Origin: Myxococcaceae bacterium
Lineage (GTDB): Bacteria; Myxococcota; Myxococcia; Myxococcales; Myxococcaceae
DNA length: 64,000 bases
Direction: 5' to 3'
NCBI GenBank assembly: GCA_016793095.1
Contig: JAEUJQ010000032.1
Span: 186,001-250,000, forward strand
The notes beneath the pieces were generated by a model that saw only the letters and a program-made list of their open reading frames with translations, was not told the origin of the DNA and made no database searches. The translations under genes were made by a program, and so were the position numbers. Below, in pieces: positions 1 to 8,299 of this stretch. The number at the start of each line of letters is the position of its first letter. Within the stretch, counting starts at the first letter, position 1.

Positions 1-188
1 AGGGAGCTCCGGCCCAGCGCGGCGGTCCGCTCGTCATCCTCTGCTCCGAGGACCTCGACGCCAGCCTCGACCTGGTGAAGCGCGCTGGCGGCCGCATCGT
101 CACCGAGCCGTTCGCGTTCCCGGGCGGGCGGCGCTTCCACTTCACCGACCCGAGCGGCAACGAGCTCGCCGTCTGGGCCGAGCGCTGA
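1..188 (+). CDS. VOC (glyoxalase-like) family protein, C-terminal fragment
   Basis: The reading frame enters from the left edge and ends with TGA at 186-188. The last residues read FHFTDPSGNELAVWAER, the usual ending of vicinal-oxygen-chelate proteins, in which the glutamate of GNELAVW is normally a metal ligand. Only about 61 residues are visible, so the substrate cannot be told; family members include glyoxalase I-like enzymes, dioxygenases and resistance proteins. The stop codon lies inside the first unit of a 65-bp tandem duplication, so the 3' end of this gene has been copied downstream. Confidence 0.8.
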   Translation, partial: GAPAQRGGPLVILCSEDLDASLDLVKRAGGRIVTEPFAFPGGRRFHFTDPSGNELAVWAER

Positions 189-330
189 GTCCCGGCGCGC
201 TCGCCTGGCCCGACGGGCATGAGGCCGCCCGCGAGCCGCTTCGCCAGCGCTGAGTCCCGGCGCGCTCGCCTGGCCCGACGGGCATGAGGCCGCCCGCGAG
301 CCGCTTCGCCAGCGCTGAGTCCCGGCGCGC
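181..330. repeat. 65-bp tandem duplication at the end of the VOC gene
   Basis: A unit beginning AGCGCTGAGTCCCGGCGCGC starts at 181 and again at 246. Its first 20 bases occur a third time at 311-330, giving two full copies and one partial copy at an exact 65-bp period. The copies look identical over the whole unit. The duplication contains the last codons and the stop of the VOC gene, so the stop context appears three times. Identity this high suggests a recent slippage or unequal-crossover event. Confidence 0.95.
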
Positions 331-337
331 CGGCCAG

Positions 338-928
338 CTACACCTTGTTCTCGGTGCCCTTCACCATGCGCTGCAGGTTCCCGCGGTGCGTCCACACCAT
401 CGACGCGAGCAGCACGACGGCCAACGCAGGGTACTCCACCGGCTTGCCGAGGAAGAAGCTGGTCACGATGGCGCACAGCCCACCCGCGAGGCTGCCGATG
501 GAGCTCACCTTCGTCACCACCACGAGGGCGCCCCACACCACCGCGCCCACGAGCGCCGCCTGCGGGATGAGCACGATGAGCACGCCCAGCGCGGTGGCCA
601 CGCCCTTGCCGCCCTGCCCCTTCAGCCACACCGGGAAGACGTGGCCGAGGAACGCCGCGTAGGCGACTGCGACGTGGAGCAATGGCGTCTGCGCAGAGAG
701 CTGCACCGCGACCAGCACCGGCACGCTGCCCTTCACGGCGTCCAGCACCAGCACCAGCGCGCCCACCTTCTTGCCGGCCACCCGCGCGACGTTCGTGGCG
801 CCGATGTTCCCGCTGCCGTGGGCCCGCACGTCCTTCGAGGTGAAGAGCCGCGTCACCACCACGCCGAACGGAATCGACCCACACAGGTACCCGAAGGCGA
901 TGAGACCGGCGACCGCCGCGGGGCTCAT
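338..928 (-). CDS. plsY: Acyl-phosphate:glycerol-3-phosphate acyltransferase PlsY
   Basis: PlsY is the integral membrane enzyme that acylates position 1 of glycerol-3-phosphate from acyl-phosphate, the first step of phospholipid synthesis in most bacteria. At 196 residues it has the family's normal length. The signatures are visible in order: GSIPFG near residue 17, GSGNIGATNVAR near 38-49 (phosphate binding), and GGKGVATALGV near 105-115. Hydrophobic segments alternate through the protein, as expected of a multi-pass membrane protein. The start is ATG at 926-928. The next gene upstream on the same strand is a DUF2752 membrane protein 22 bp away, so the two may be co-transcribed. Confidence 0.95.
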   Translation of the reverse strand: MSPAAVAGLIAFGYLCGSIPFGVVVTRLFTSKDVRAHGSGNIGATNVARVAGKKVGALVLVLDAVKGSVPVLVAVQLSAQTPLLHVAVAYAAFLGHVFPVWLKGQGGKGVATALGVLIVLIPQAALVGAVVWGALVVVTKVSSIGSLAGGLCAIVTSFFLGKPVEYPALAVVLLASMVWTHRGNLQRMVKGTENKV

Positions 929-950
929 GACGCTCCGCTCTGGTGGACGC

Positions 951-1379
951 TCAGCGCCAGTGGAGCACCCGGTAGCTGAAGATGACGAACGCGTAGTTCG
1001 CCACGAAGAGGCCGATGGCCAACCAGCGCGCCCGCTTCCACTCGCGATCGTCCAGGCGGAGCTCGGGCAACGGCACGGCGAAGAGCAGATGCACCGCCGA
1101 CGCGACGACGGCGAAGGCGAACACCAGCGCGGCCACGGTGCCCAGTGGGTTCGCGCGAAACGCGCCCAGCACGTTGAAGTGAGCGACCCGGTCCGCCACC
1201 CGCGTCAGTCCGCAGCCCGGGCACGGAACGCCGGTGGTGTCGCGGAACGTGCAGCCCCAGAAGGGGATGATGCGCGCAACGGGCACGTAGCGGGCGACCA
1301 GCAGGCCGACCAGCCCGACGATGCCGAGCGCGTCGATGGTGCCGAGGGTGCGGTTGCGTGATGGGAGGACGAGCTGCAC
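951..1379 (-). CDS. DUF2752 family membrane protein
   Basis: A 142-residue protein with about three hydrophobic segments (near residues 14-36, 80-105 and 120-138). The hallmark CPGCGLTR motif of DUF2752 is at about residues 52-59, preceded by GCTFRDTTGVP. The two cysteines could bind metal or form a disulfide, but the family has no established function. The frame opens with GTG at 1377-1379. It sits 22 bp before plsY on the same strand and probably shares its transcript. Confidence 0.85.
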   Translation of the reverse strand: MQLVLPSRNRTLGTIDALGIVGLVGLLVARYVPVARIIPFWGCTFRDTTGVPCPGCGLTRVADRVAHFNVLGAFRANPLGTVAALVFAFAVVASAVHLLFAVPLPELRLDDREWKRARWLAIGLFVANYAFVIFSYRVLHWR

Positions 1380-1457
1380 GACGCGCGCACGCTACACGAG
1401 CGCTGAGGCGATTTCAGAACTCCCACGCGACCCGGCTCTGCCCGTCGAGGCAGGCCT

Positions 1458-1907
1458 TCAGAGCAGGTCGGCGAGCGAGGCCGTGAAGCCGTTCGAGCCG
1501 CGGCCCGATGAGGCTGGCTTCTCGGGCATCAGGGCCGTGACGACCGGCCGCGCGCCGCCGCTGAGGTCGAGGGGCAGACGCCGGCCACGCTCGAACCCAT
1601 CAGTGAGGTGCGCCTGCGAGGCCGACGTGCCGCGCAACGAGGCGGTCTCCATCGGCGTCAACGGCGACAGGCCCAACGCCGACCAGCCGGCTTTCGAGAC
1701 CGCGCGCTCGCTCTTCGCCGGCTTCATGGCGAGGTTCGGCGTGCGCTCGTAGCGCTCGAAGGAGTCGCGGTACCGACCGAGGTCCACCACCGGCGGCACC
1801 ACCCGCTTGTCGAGCGCAGTGCGAAGCCCGACCTCGCCCGACTGCTTCGCACCCTCGAGCCCGGTGAAGCTCAGCAGCTCGCGCGCCAGAGAGCGGAGGA
1901 CGTTCAT
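1458..1907 (-). CDS. Hypothetical protein
   Basis: An open frame of 149 residues with no recognised domain. The N-terminus (MNVLRSLARELLSFTGLEG) could form an amphipathic helix; the rest is polar with serine- and proline-rich stretches and no signal peptide or membrane segment. The start is ATG at 1905-1907 with no clear ribosome-binding site. It lies between two same-strand genes with short gaps, which favours a real gene, but in DNA this GC-rich a chance frame of this size is also possible. Confidence 0.5.
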   Translation of the reverse strand: MNVLRSLARELLSFTGLEGAKQSGEVGLRTALDKRVVPPVVDLGRYRDSFERYERTPNLAMKPAKSERAVSKAGWSALGLSPLTPMETASLRGTSASQAHLTDGFERGRRLPLDLSGGARPVVTALMPEKPASSGRGSNGFTASLADLL

Positions 1908-1960
1908 GCAGCATTGTCGGCCAGTGTGGGTGTGCGGTTGCGCCCCGCGGGATCAACCGG

Positions 1961-3484
1961 TTACCCGCCGAGGATGCGGCGGGCGTCCACGGTGGACTGG
2001 AAAGGCTCTTTCCCCTCGGTCCAGGGAAGCGAGCTGAGCGCGCGCCGCTGGGCGCTGGGGTTGGGCCGGGTATCGCTGGGCAGGTCGATGATGGCCTTCT
2101 TGAGTGCGCGGTACGTCGCGTCGCCAGTGCGGTCGCCGTCCGACAGACGCTTCTTGAGCTCACCCAGCAGCACGTCGTCATTCATCAGCAGCGGGTACTG
2201 GCTCGCGTTGCCGGTGACGGCCTGCTGCACCACCGCGACCGAGTCGTTGCACACGCCGGTGATGCCATAGCCGTCGGCGTACAGGTCGAGCCGACGCGCG
2301 GCGTCCTCCACCACGTCGGTGAACGCGCCGGCCAGCTTCACGGCCTTCATCGCGTCCTTGCCGCTGAGCGTCGGGCTCGACGCGCGGCCCAGCCACTCGG
2401 GCTCGGCGTGCACGTCGGCGGGGAAGAAGCCGGTGCCGCTGGTGCCCTGGTAGTAGCGCGTCGTCGCGTCGAGCTTCGGGCCCTGGGCGTTCGGCCCCGC
2501 CTTGATGAACACCATCATCTCGGAGTGCGCGGCCGGCACCACCGCCTCCTTCCCCGAGCCGTCCTTGATGCCGGTCTTCACCATGAGCGGCGCGGGCACG
2601 TCGACGAGCTGAGGCGGGTTGGTGCCGGGCACCGCGGTCTTGAGCGCCGCGAAGTTCGCGACGCGCGAGTCGAAGCGCACCGACACGTCGTACCCGGCCT
2701 TGTCGAGGGCGCCGAGGAAGTCCTCCATGCGCGAGTACGCCTTGCCGTTGAAGGTCACCTCGAACTTCTGGTCGGCCGCGGCCGTCGGGTTGCGGGCGAG
2801 GCGCTGGAAGACCTCGGACATGACGCGGTTCTGCTTCACCTGCGCGTCCGACGCGGTGCTGGCGACGTCACCGGTGAAGAGGCCCGGCGCGAGCTCCTTC
2901 AGCTCGGACTTCGGCCGCGGCAGGTCGAGCGAGTCGATGGTGGACAGGTCGAACTTCTGCGGCAGCAGGTCCTTCCGCGGCTCGGGGTTCTTCACCTTGC
3001 CGGCGCGGTAGGCCTGGTTGAGCGCGCCGATGCCCGACTGCATCTGCGCCGGCGTCACCTCGAGGGCGTTCGTGAGCGCGGCGGGGTTGGCCTTCACTGC
3101 CGCGATGACGGTGGGCGGCAGCGCGATGCCCGTCTGCTGCTGCAGCTTCTCGAGCAGCTTCGTGGCGGCCGCGCCGCCCTGCGGTGAGCTCGCCAGCGCC
3201 TGCAGCACCTGGGGCAACCCGACGGTGGTCGGGTAGCGCCCGGGGATCAGCTGGTACGGGCTGGCGCCCTGGTTGCGCAGCAGCTCGCCGACCCGGCCCG
3301 TCACCGCACCCGCGACGTTCGCGAAGCCGTCGCTCGCCGGCCGGGGCGCAGGACCCGTGGCAGGGCCCCACGCCTGGGGACGGGTGGGCTGCGTCGTCGC
3401 CGGCGCCGGAGTCGGTGTGGCCGGCGTGGTGTTCGTCGTCGGCGCGGTCGGAGCGGTGGGGTTGTTGCGAATCGGCGCGGGCAT
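1961..3484 (-). CDS. Large hypothetical protein with Pro/Thr/Ala-rich N-terminus
   Basis: A 507-residue protein. The ATG at 3482-3484 has GGAG six bases upstream. Residues 1-60 are a low-complexity proline/threonine/alanine tract with no signal peptide. Residues 60-170 look helical and the C-terminal half looks globular. Around residues 330-340 there is AAHSEMMVFIK, and further on TGVCNDSVAVVQQA near residue 418. A conserved-looking His and Cys in such surroundings could belong to a cysteine hydrolase, but no known family is recognised. Together with the 149-residue protein just downstream it may form a two-gene unit. A secreted effector or surface protein is possible; this is only inference. 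Confidence 0.7.
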   Translation of the reverse strand: MPAPIRNNPTAPTAPTTNTTPATPTPAPATTQPTRPQAWGPATGPAPRPASDGFANVAGAVTGRVGELLRNQGASPYQLIPGRYPTTVGLPQVLQALASSPQGGAAATKLLEKLQQQTGIALPPTVIAAVKANPAALTNALEVTPAQMQSGIGALNQAYRAGKVKNPEPRKDLLPQKFDLSTIDSLDLPRPKSELKELAPGLFTGDVASTASDAQVKQNRVMSEVFQRLARNPTAAADQKFEVTFNGKAYSRMEDFLGALDKAGYDVSVRFDSRVANFAALKTAVPGTNPPQLVDVPAPLMVKTGIKDGSGKEAVVPAAHSEMMVFIKAGPNAQGPKLDATTRYYQGTSGTGFFPADVHAEPEWLGRASSPTLSGKDAMKAVKLAGAFTDVVEDAARRLDLYADGYGITGVCNDSVAVVQQAVTGNASQYPLLMNDDVLLGELKKRLSDGDRTGDATYRALKKAIIDLPSDTRPNPSAQRRALSSLPWTEGKEPFQSTVDARRILGG

Positions 3485-3506
3485 CAGGGACTCCAGTCAG
3501 ACGAGG

Positions 3507-4241
3507 TCAGAACGCCACCTCGTAGGGGAAACGGACATGGAACTTCAAGACGGCGAACCACGAAAGCCAGATGGTGCGGTCGATGGGCACGACGTCGAAG
3601 AACGCCCCGAGGCGCTGCGGGATGTAGGCCTGCGCCCCGCCACCGATGGAGACGAGGAAGCTTCGCGTGACGTTGAGCAGCAGCGTCGTCTGCAGCTCGA
3701 TCCCCGGGCGCAAGAAGAACGTCCTGGGGATGCCGGCGAGCTCGACGCCGTTGATGTTCGAGTAGAGGTACATCGCCGTCAGCAGCAGGTTGCCCTCGAG
3801 GGTGAAGCGGCCGCGGCTCTGGTTCCAGCTACGCTCCGACTTCTGGCCCGTCGAGACGAGGGTGAGGCCGAGCGGCTTCCAGGTCGCGCCGAACAGGCCC
3901 ACGCCGTTGAGCGCGTCGATGGACGGCGAGATGAACAGCGTCGAGGGGATGAAGATGGACGGGCCGATCTTCAGCTCGGTGATCTTGTCGGCCTGCCCGC
4001 GGTAGTTCGCCGGAATGCGGTCGCGGTTCTCGTTGATCCAGTCCTTGTCGATGATCGCGTACAGGTTGAACGCGAGCGCGAAGTGCGGCACCGCGCCCCG
4101 GTTGTCGAGGAGCGGGCCGAAGAACCAGACCGCCTCCGGCCCGATGCCGAAGTCGGCGGGCACGGTCACCTTGCCGGCGAAGGCGGACGACGAGAGGGCC
4201 AGCACCAGGCCCAGGGCCAGACGACGAAGCACGTTCAGCAT
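3507..4241 (-). CDS. Secreted, probably outer-membrane beta-barrel protein
   Basis: The ATG at 4239-4241 is preceded by GAGG and opens a clear signal peptide (MLNVLRRLALGLVLALSSSAFA, cleavage after about residue 22). The 244-residue protein has alternating aromatic and polar residues, and its C-terminal stretch ends in F (VRFPYEVAF), typical of outer-membrane barrels. The open frame extends upstream of this ATG, but the added part is arginine-rich and has no features. Function is unknown. A second protein of similar style (28459-29505) is present in the window. It ends 22 bp before the start of the 507-residue protein on the same strand. Confidence 0.75.
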   Translation of the reverse strand: MLNVLRRLALGLVLALSSSAFAGKVTVPADFGIGPEAVWFFGPLLDNRGAVPHFALAFNLYAIIDKDWINENRDRIPANYRGQADKITELKIGPSIFIPSTLFISPSIDALNGVGLFGATWKPLGLTLVSTGQKSERSWNQSRGRFTLEGNLLLTAMYLYSNINGVELAGIPRTFFLRPGIELQTTLLLNVTRSFLVSIGGGAQAYIPQRLGAFFDVVPIDRTIWLSWFAVLKFHVRFPYEVAF

Positions 4242-4792
4242 CACACCCTCGCAGGCAGCACTGCGCAACGACGCAGCGTGACGCACTGCGAGCAACCGGG
4301 ATTCACCGGGACGGACGAGTCCAGTTCGAGGACGCAGTGGACACCTTGTCGGGCACGATGCTGTCTGGGGCCCGGGCCGCCTCGACAGCGCGTTGGGGTG
4401 AAGGCCGGGCGAGGGCGTCACGCCGGACTTCTCGTGATCCACCGGCCGACACCTCGACCTGCCGCGCTTCGACGACGACCACGGCTCGGCGCTCGAGCGC
4501 GGCCATGCGCCCAGGGACGCATGGCGACGAGGCAGTGCGGCAACGAGCGAGCACCACGAGCTGCGCCCGGCCGCGCGACTGGCCGCCGAGTCCTGCTCTC
4601 CGGTCGGTAGCCTCACCGGCTCTCCCGGCAGGGGGCCTCCTCCGCGTGGGAGAACGGGACGACTCGTCATCGCCTCGCGTGGCACAAGACAGCGGTTGTC
4701 GTCGCCATGCCGCTTCACCGGGCGTTCGGGCTGTCGGCGGCCTCGCAGGTGACGCTCCGCTCGCGCGCAGGCGCCCGTCGCGCCAGTCATCC
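4242..4792. other. 551-bp stretch without a recognised gene
   Basis: Several frames are open here only because of the high GC content; none has a plausible start, ribosome-binding site or recognisable product. It would contain the promoter of the outer-membrane protein gene at 4241 (reading left) and the 3' end of the histidine kinase transcript. No repeat, convincing hairpin terminator or RNA gene was seen. Confidence 0.5.
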
Positions 4793-6118
4793 TCACGAGG
4801 GCGCGGGAGCGACCGGCTTCAGCGCCACGTCGAAACCGAAGACCGCGCCTCCACCGTCGCGAGGCCGCGCCCACACCGTGCCTCCGTGCGCCTGCGCGAT
4901 GCGCTTCACCAGCGCGAGGCCCAGCCCGAGCCCTTCCGAGGTGCCGTTCTCGTCCGTCCTGCGCTGGAACTTCTGGAAGAGCGCCGCCTCGCCGCCTTCG
5001 GGCAGGCCGGGCCCCCGGTCGAGCACGTCGAAGGACACCCGCTGCGGGCCGACCACCACCCGCAGGCCCTCGACGCCGCGGCCGTGCTTCTTCGCGTTGT
5101 CGAGCAGGTTCGCGAGCGCCCGCTGCAGCAACGTCGCGTCGCCCTCGATGCGGTCTCCATCACCCTCCAACTGGGCGAGCGTGGCCGGCAGCGCCGCGCG
5201 TTCGAGCGCGCGGGTGACCAGGTCGCGCACGGAGAGTTCCCGCCGCGTCAGCACGCCGAAGTCGAGGCGCGAGCTCGCGAGCAACTGGCCGACCAGCGCG
5301 TCCATGTCTTCGACCTCGCGATCGAGGTCGTCATAGGTCTTCGGCGTGGCGCCGGTGTCGCGGGCGATCTCCGAGACGATGCGCATGCGCGCGAGGGGAG
5401 TGCGCAGCTCGTGCGACACGGCGGCGAGCAGCTCGCGTTGGTCAGCCACCTGCTTCTCGATGCGGCCGGCCATGTCGTTGACCGCGTCGGCGACGACTCC
5501 CAGCTCGTCGGGCTCATGGCAGGACAGCTCCGCGCGTGCGCTCAGGTCTCCCGCCCCCAGGCGCTGGACCACCCGCGTCAGCTCGTCGAGCGGTCTGGCG
5601 AGGCGACGCGCGACCTTCTCTGACGCGAGCCACAGCACGGCGATGGCGATGGCCAGACCCAGGCCGAAGCGCCATGCCTGCGGAGCGTGCGCCCGCATGC
5701 AGGTGCGCACCGTGCCGAGGCGGGTTGCTCCGCGCAGCACGGGGATGTCGTAGGCCCGGTGAGCGCACTGCTCGCCGATGAGCGTGAGGCGCACGCCCTC
5801 GGCGTCGAGCAGCTCTACGTGCATCTCGAGCTGATCGGACGCCTGACGCGCGAAGGCCTCACGGGCGGCGGGCTCGTCCCAGTCGCGCGCGAACTGCGAG
5901 CCGGCCCAGGCGAGGCCGCGGTCCATGCTGCGCTGCCACACGGGCTCCTGCACCTTCGCGAGCACCATGAAGACGAAGGCGGTAACGAGCACCGTCGCGA
6001 CGACGCCACCGGCGAACCAGGCGAAGATGCGACGGCTCAGGCGGGCGCGCACGAAGCGGCCAATCGGTCCCATGCGCGGCTTGCGAAGCTCGTGTCGGGC
6101 CGTCCACGGAGCGGTCAC
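4793..6118 (-). CDS. Two-component sensor histidine kinase
   Basis: A 441-residue membrane kinase. Transmembrane helices lie near residues 33-57 and 148-168, with a periplasmic loop of about 90 residues holding two cysteines. A HAMP linker follows (about 170-222), then a HisKA domain with phospho-acceptor His236 in VSHELRTPL. The ATP-binding domain has the N box (LLDNAKKHG), G1 (DRGPGLPEGG) and G2 (GLGLGLALVKRIAQ). The start is GTG at 6116-6118, supported by GGAGG at 6125-6129. Its partner regulator is encoded upstream on the same strand, but 460 bp of tandem repeats separate them, an unusual arrangement for a regulator-kinase pair. CpxA-like envelope sensing is inferred from the linked Spy/CpxP-like protein. 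Confidence 0.93.
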   Translation of the reverse strand: MTAPWTARHELRKPRMGPIGRFVRARLSRRIFAWFAGGVVATVLVTAFVFMVLAKVQEPVWQRSMDRGLAWAGSQFARDWDEPAAREAFARQASDQLEMHVELLDAEGVRLTLIGEQCAHRAYDIPVLRGATRLGTVRTCMRAHAPQAWRFGLGLAIAIAVLWLASEKVARRLARPLDELTRVVQRLGAGDLSARAELSCHEPDELGVVADAVNDMAGRIEKQVADQRELLAAVSHELRTPLARMRIVSEIARDTGATPKTYDDLDREVEDMDALVGQLLASSRLDFGVLTRRELSVRDLVTRALERAALPATLAQLEGDGDRIEGDATLLQRALANLLDNAKKHGRGVEGLRVVVGPQRVSFDVLDRGPGLPEGGEAALFQKFQRRTDENGTSEGLGLGLALVKRIAQAHGGTVWARPRDGGGAVFGFDVALKPVAPAPS

Positions 6119-6134
6119 CGGTCGCCTCCTCTGC

Positions 6135-6518
6135 CGACCCGGTGCGATGGTCTCGCCGCCGCGAGGACAACGCCGACCACCGCGGGCGTGGCTGAAGTTG
6201 TTCTCAGCGCGACGTGCGCGGCACCACGACCGACGCGGTGCGATGGTCCCGCCGCCGCGAGGACAACGCCGACCACCGCGGGCGTGGCTGAAGTCGTTCT
6301 CGGCGCGAGGTGCGCAGACCCAGTGCCGACGCGGTGCGATGGTCCCGCCGCCCCGAGAACAACGCCGACCACCGCGGGCGTGGCTGAAGTTGTTCTCGCC
6401 GCGAGGTGCGCAGACCCAGTACCGGCGCGGTGCGATGGTCCCGCCGCCGCGAGGACAACGCCGACCACCGCGGGCGTGGCTGAGGTCGTTCTCGCGCCGA
6501 CGCAGGGGACGCCTAGCG
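6135..6518. repeat. Four 96-bp tandem repeats, each with a 43-nt imperfect palindrome
   Basis: Units start at 6135, 6231, 6327 and 6423 with an exact 96-bp period. Each holds a 43-nt imperfect palindrome at 6163-6205, 6259-6301, 6355-6397 and 6451-6493, starting GAGRACAACGCCGACCAC and ending GAAGTTGTTCTC or a close variant. The two arms can pair over about 14 positions, with mismatches, around a GC-rich loop. Copies differ by a few substitutions, so the array is older than the 65-bp duplication at 181. It fills the space between the response regulator and kinase genes and stops six bases before the kinase's GGAGG. A frame runs through it on the minus strand, but it is the product of the repeat. 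Confidence 0.95.
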
Positions 6519-6578
6519 GCCGCCCGGCGCCCGGAGCCAGGGCTGAACCACGACCTCCACTGGCTCCGCGGTGTCGCA

Positions 6579-7253
6579 TCAGTCCTTCGTCAGCACGTAG
6601 CCGACGCCTCGCACCGTCTTGATCAACCTCGGCGGGTCATCGCCGAGCTTCTGCCGCAGGTGGCTGATGTGCACGTCGACCGTCCGCTCGCCCACCACCA
6701 CGTCGCTCCGCCCAGCCTCCGAGAGCAGCGCCTCGCGTGGCACCACCCGGCCCGCGCGCCGCATCAGCGCGACCAGGATGTCGAACTCGATGCCCGTGAG
6801 ATCCGCCGGCTTGCCCGCCACGCTCACCGTGCGGGCGGGCACGTCAACGGAGACCGTGCTCACCTGCAGCTGCTCGTTCACCACCTCGGGCCGCGACCGC
6901 CGGAGCACCGCCCGCAACCTCGCCAGCAGCTCGCGCGGAGAGAACGGCTTGGCCACGTAGTCATCGGCGCCGAGCTCGAGGCCCACGACGCGGTCCGTCT
7001 CGTCGCCACGCGCGGTCAGCATGATGACGGGCAGCGTGGACTTCGCTCGAATGCGCTTGCAGACCTCGAGGCCGTCCATGCCCGGCATCATCACGTCGAG
7101 CAGCACGGCGTCCCACGCGCCCTGCTCGAGCATCGCGAGCCCCTTCGGCCCGTCGGGAGCGTGCGCCAACGTCACGCCGTTCTGAGCCAGGTAGTCCCGG
7201 AGCAGGTCAGGCAGCCGGGCGTCGTCATCGATGAGCAGGACTCGGGAGGCCAT
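6579..7253 (-). CDS. OmpR/PhoB-family response regulator
   Basis: A 224-residue regulator of normal length. The receiver domain has the acidic triad at residues 9-11 (IDDD), phospho-acceptor Asp53 in VLLDVMMPG, Thr80 in IMLTARG and Lys102 in VAKPFSP. The C-terminal winged helix spans about residues 130-224, with the typical ending HISHLRQKLGDDPPRLIKTVRGVGYVL. ATG at 7251-7253 is chosen because it begins the receiver exactly; the upstream extension is not conserved-looking. Phosphorylated by the kinase at 4793-6118, it probably binds direct repeats. A candidate site lies at 8300-8337. Confidence 0.95.
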   Translation of the reverse strand: MASRVLLIDDDARLPDLLRDYLAQNGVTLAHAPDGPKGLAMLEQGAWDAVLLDVMMPGMDGLEVCKRIRAKSTLPVIMLTARGDETDRVVGLELGADDYVAKPFSPRELLARLRAVLRRSRPEVVNEQLQVSTVSVDVPARTVSVAGKPADLTGIEFDILVALMRRAGRVVPREALLSEAGRSDVVVGERTVDVHISHLRQKLGDDPPRLIKTVRGVGYVLTKD

Positions 7254-7326
7254 GGTGGTTCTGGGAGCAAGGCGAGGCGCACCGAGCATGCAGCACCCGG
7301 TGCGCCCCCGCTTCATTTTCGACGGC

Positions 7327-7707
7327 TCACTGCGGCTGGGCGGGCGCTGGAACGGCCACCGGAGCGGGCTGAGGCGCCGCCGGGACGGCGACGGCGGGCA
7401 CCACCACGGTTTGCGGTTGGGCCGCCTGTGCGCCCGGCATGATGACGAAGACGGTCGGCGCCGGGGCTGGCGGAGCCGCGGCGGGCTGCACCACCACGGT
7501 CTGCGGTTGCGGCGCCGGGGCCTGCTGCTTCACCTCGGTGCGCTCTTCGCTCCGGTTGCCCCACCGGTCCTGCCAGCGGCTCTCGTGCCAGCCGCCGGCC
7601 GAGTGACAGCCGCCGTGCGTGCGCCAGTACGCGACGCGCGCGACCGCCGAGCCGTAGCCGCCCACCACTCCCATCGCCAGTACTGCCATCAGTGCGTAAC
7701 GGAACAT
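7327..7707 (-). CDS. Small secreted/anchored proline-alanine-rich protein
   Basis: 126 residues: an N-terminal hydrophobic segment (MFRYALMAVLAMGVVGGYGSAVA) that could be a signal anchor or signal peptide, then a short polar part with HGGCHSAGGWHESRW, then a tail rich in proline, alanine and valine containing two QTVVV blocks. The histidines and single cysteine could bind metal, but this is speculation. It lies between the Spy-like gene and the response regulator, all on the same strand, so it is probably part of the same envelope-stress unit. Confidence 0.65.
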   Translation of the reverse strand: MFRYALMAVLAMGVVGGYGSAVARVAYWRTHGGCHSAGGWHESRWQDRWGNRSEERTEVKQQAPAPQPQTVVVQPAAAPPAPAPTVFVIMPGAQAAQPQTVVVPAVAVPAAPQPAPVAVPAPAQPQ

Positions 7708-7738
7708 GTGTTGGTCCTCTCCTGAGGGGTGAAGGTGA

Positions 7739-8236
7739 TCAGACGCTGACGGTCGACGGGCCGCCGACGGAGCCGCGGTCGTGGGAGAAGCGGCCGGCGC
7801 AGTGACCGCCGTGCATGCGGCCGGGCCCGAACTCGATCAGATCGGCCAGGATCGCGCGCTGCCGCGGGTCGAGCGCCTCGTGAATGGCCTGCATCTTCTC
7901 CTTGAGGGTCTTCTTCACCTCGTCGACGGACGCCTGCTGCTGCTCGAAGGCATCGTTGACCGCCTCGTTGTCGAACGACTCGCCGCGCATCGCCTTCGCG
8001 TAGTCGCTTCGCGCGCGGAACATCTGCTCGCGCGCCTGCCACATCACGCGCTGCGCATCGTGCACGGCCTCGGCGACGACCTTCTCCTGGCCGGGCGTGG
8101 TGTCGAGCCGCTGAAACAGGCGGCGGAGCATCCACCGTGACCAACCCCCGCCCCTGCCGTGACGCCCGTGCCGCCCCCAGCGGGCAACCTTGATGAGTCC
8201 AATGAGGCTCAACGTTCCGATGATGAAGCCGAACAT
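7739..8236 (-). CDS. Spy/CpxP-like periplasmic stress protein
   Basis: 165 residues from ATG at 8234-8236, with AAAGG upstream. An N-terminal hydrophobic segment (FIIGTLSLIGLIKV) probably anchors or exports the protein. It is followed by a His/Arg/Gly-rich patch and a long helical region. LDTTPGQEKVVAEAV near residue 44 and LDPRQRAILADLIE near 125 resemble the two LTxxQ-type motifs of Spy/CpxP/CnrX proteins. The C-terminus is histidine-rich (GRMHGGHCAGRFSHD), suggesting metal binding. As first gene before a response regulator and kinase it fits the CpxP-CpxR-CpxA type of feedback module. The longer frame up to 8605 is rejected because it lacks a ribosome-binding site and would run through the intergenic region. 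Confidence 0.8.
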   Translation of the reverse strand: MFGFIIGTLSLIGLIKVARWGRHGRHGRGGGWSRWMLRRLFQRLDTTPGQEKVVAEAVHDAQRVMWQAREQMFRARSDYAKAMRGESFDNEAVNDAFEQQQASVDEVKKTLKEKMQAIHEALDPRQRAILADLIEFGPGRMHGGHCAGRFSHDRGSVGGPSTVSV

Positions 8237-8299
8237 GTTCGTCCCTTTCCTCGCCGAGCCTGAGTGGCTCGTTGCGTGAGAGGACAGTAGGAATCGACT

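Noticed and set aside
3507-4874. Long N-terminal extension of the outer-membrane protein
   Set aside because: The ATG at 4241 has GAGG and starts a signal peptide; the extension is arginine-rich and featureless.
6135-6518. CRISPR array
   Set aside because: All 96 bp of each unit are conserved, so there are no unique spacers, and no cas gene is near.
6115-6579. Open frames through the repeat array (about 154 residues on the minus strand)
   Set aside because: The peptide is just the translation of the 96-bp tandem unit (divisible by three) and has no start signal or family; the DNA palindrome is the conserved feature.
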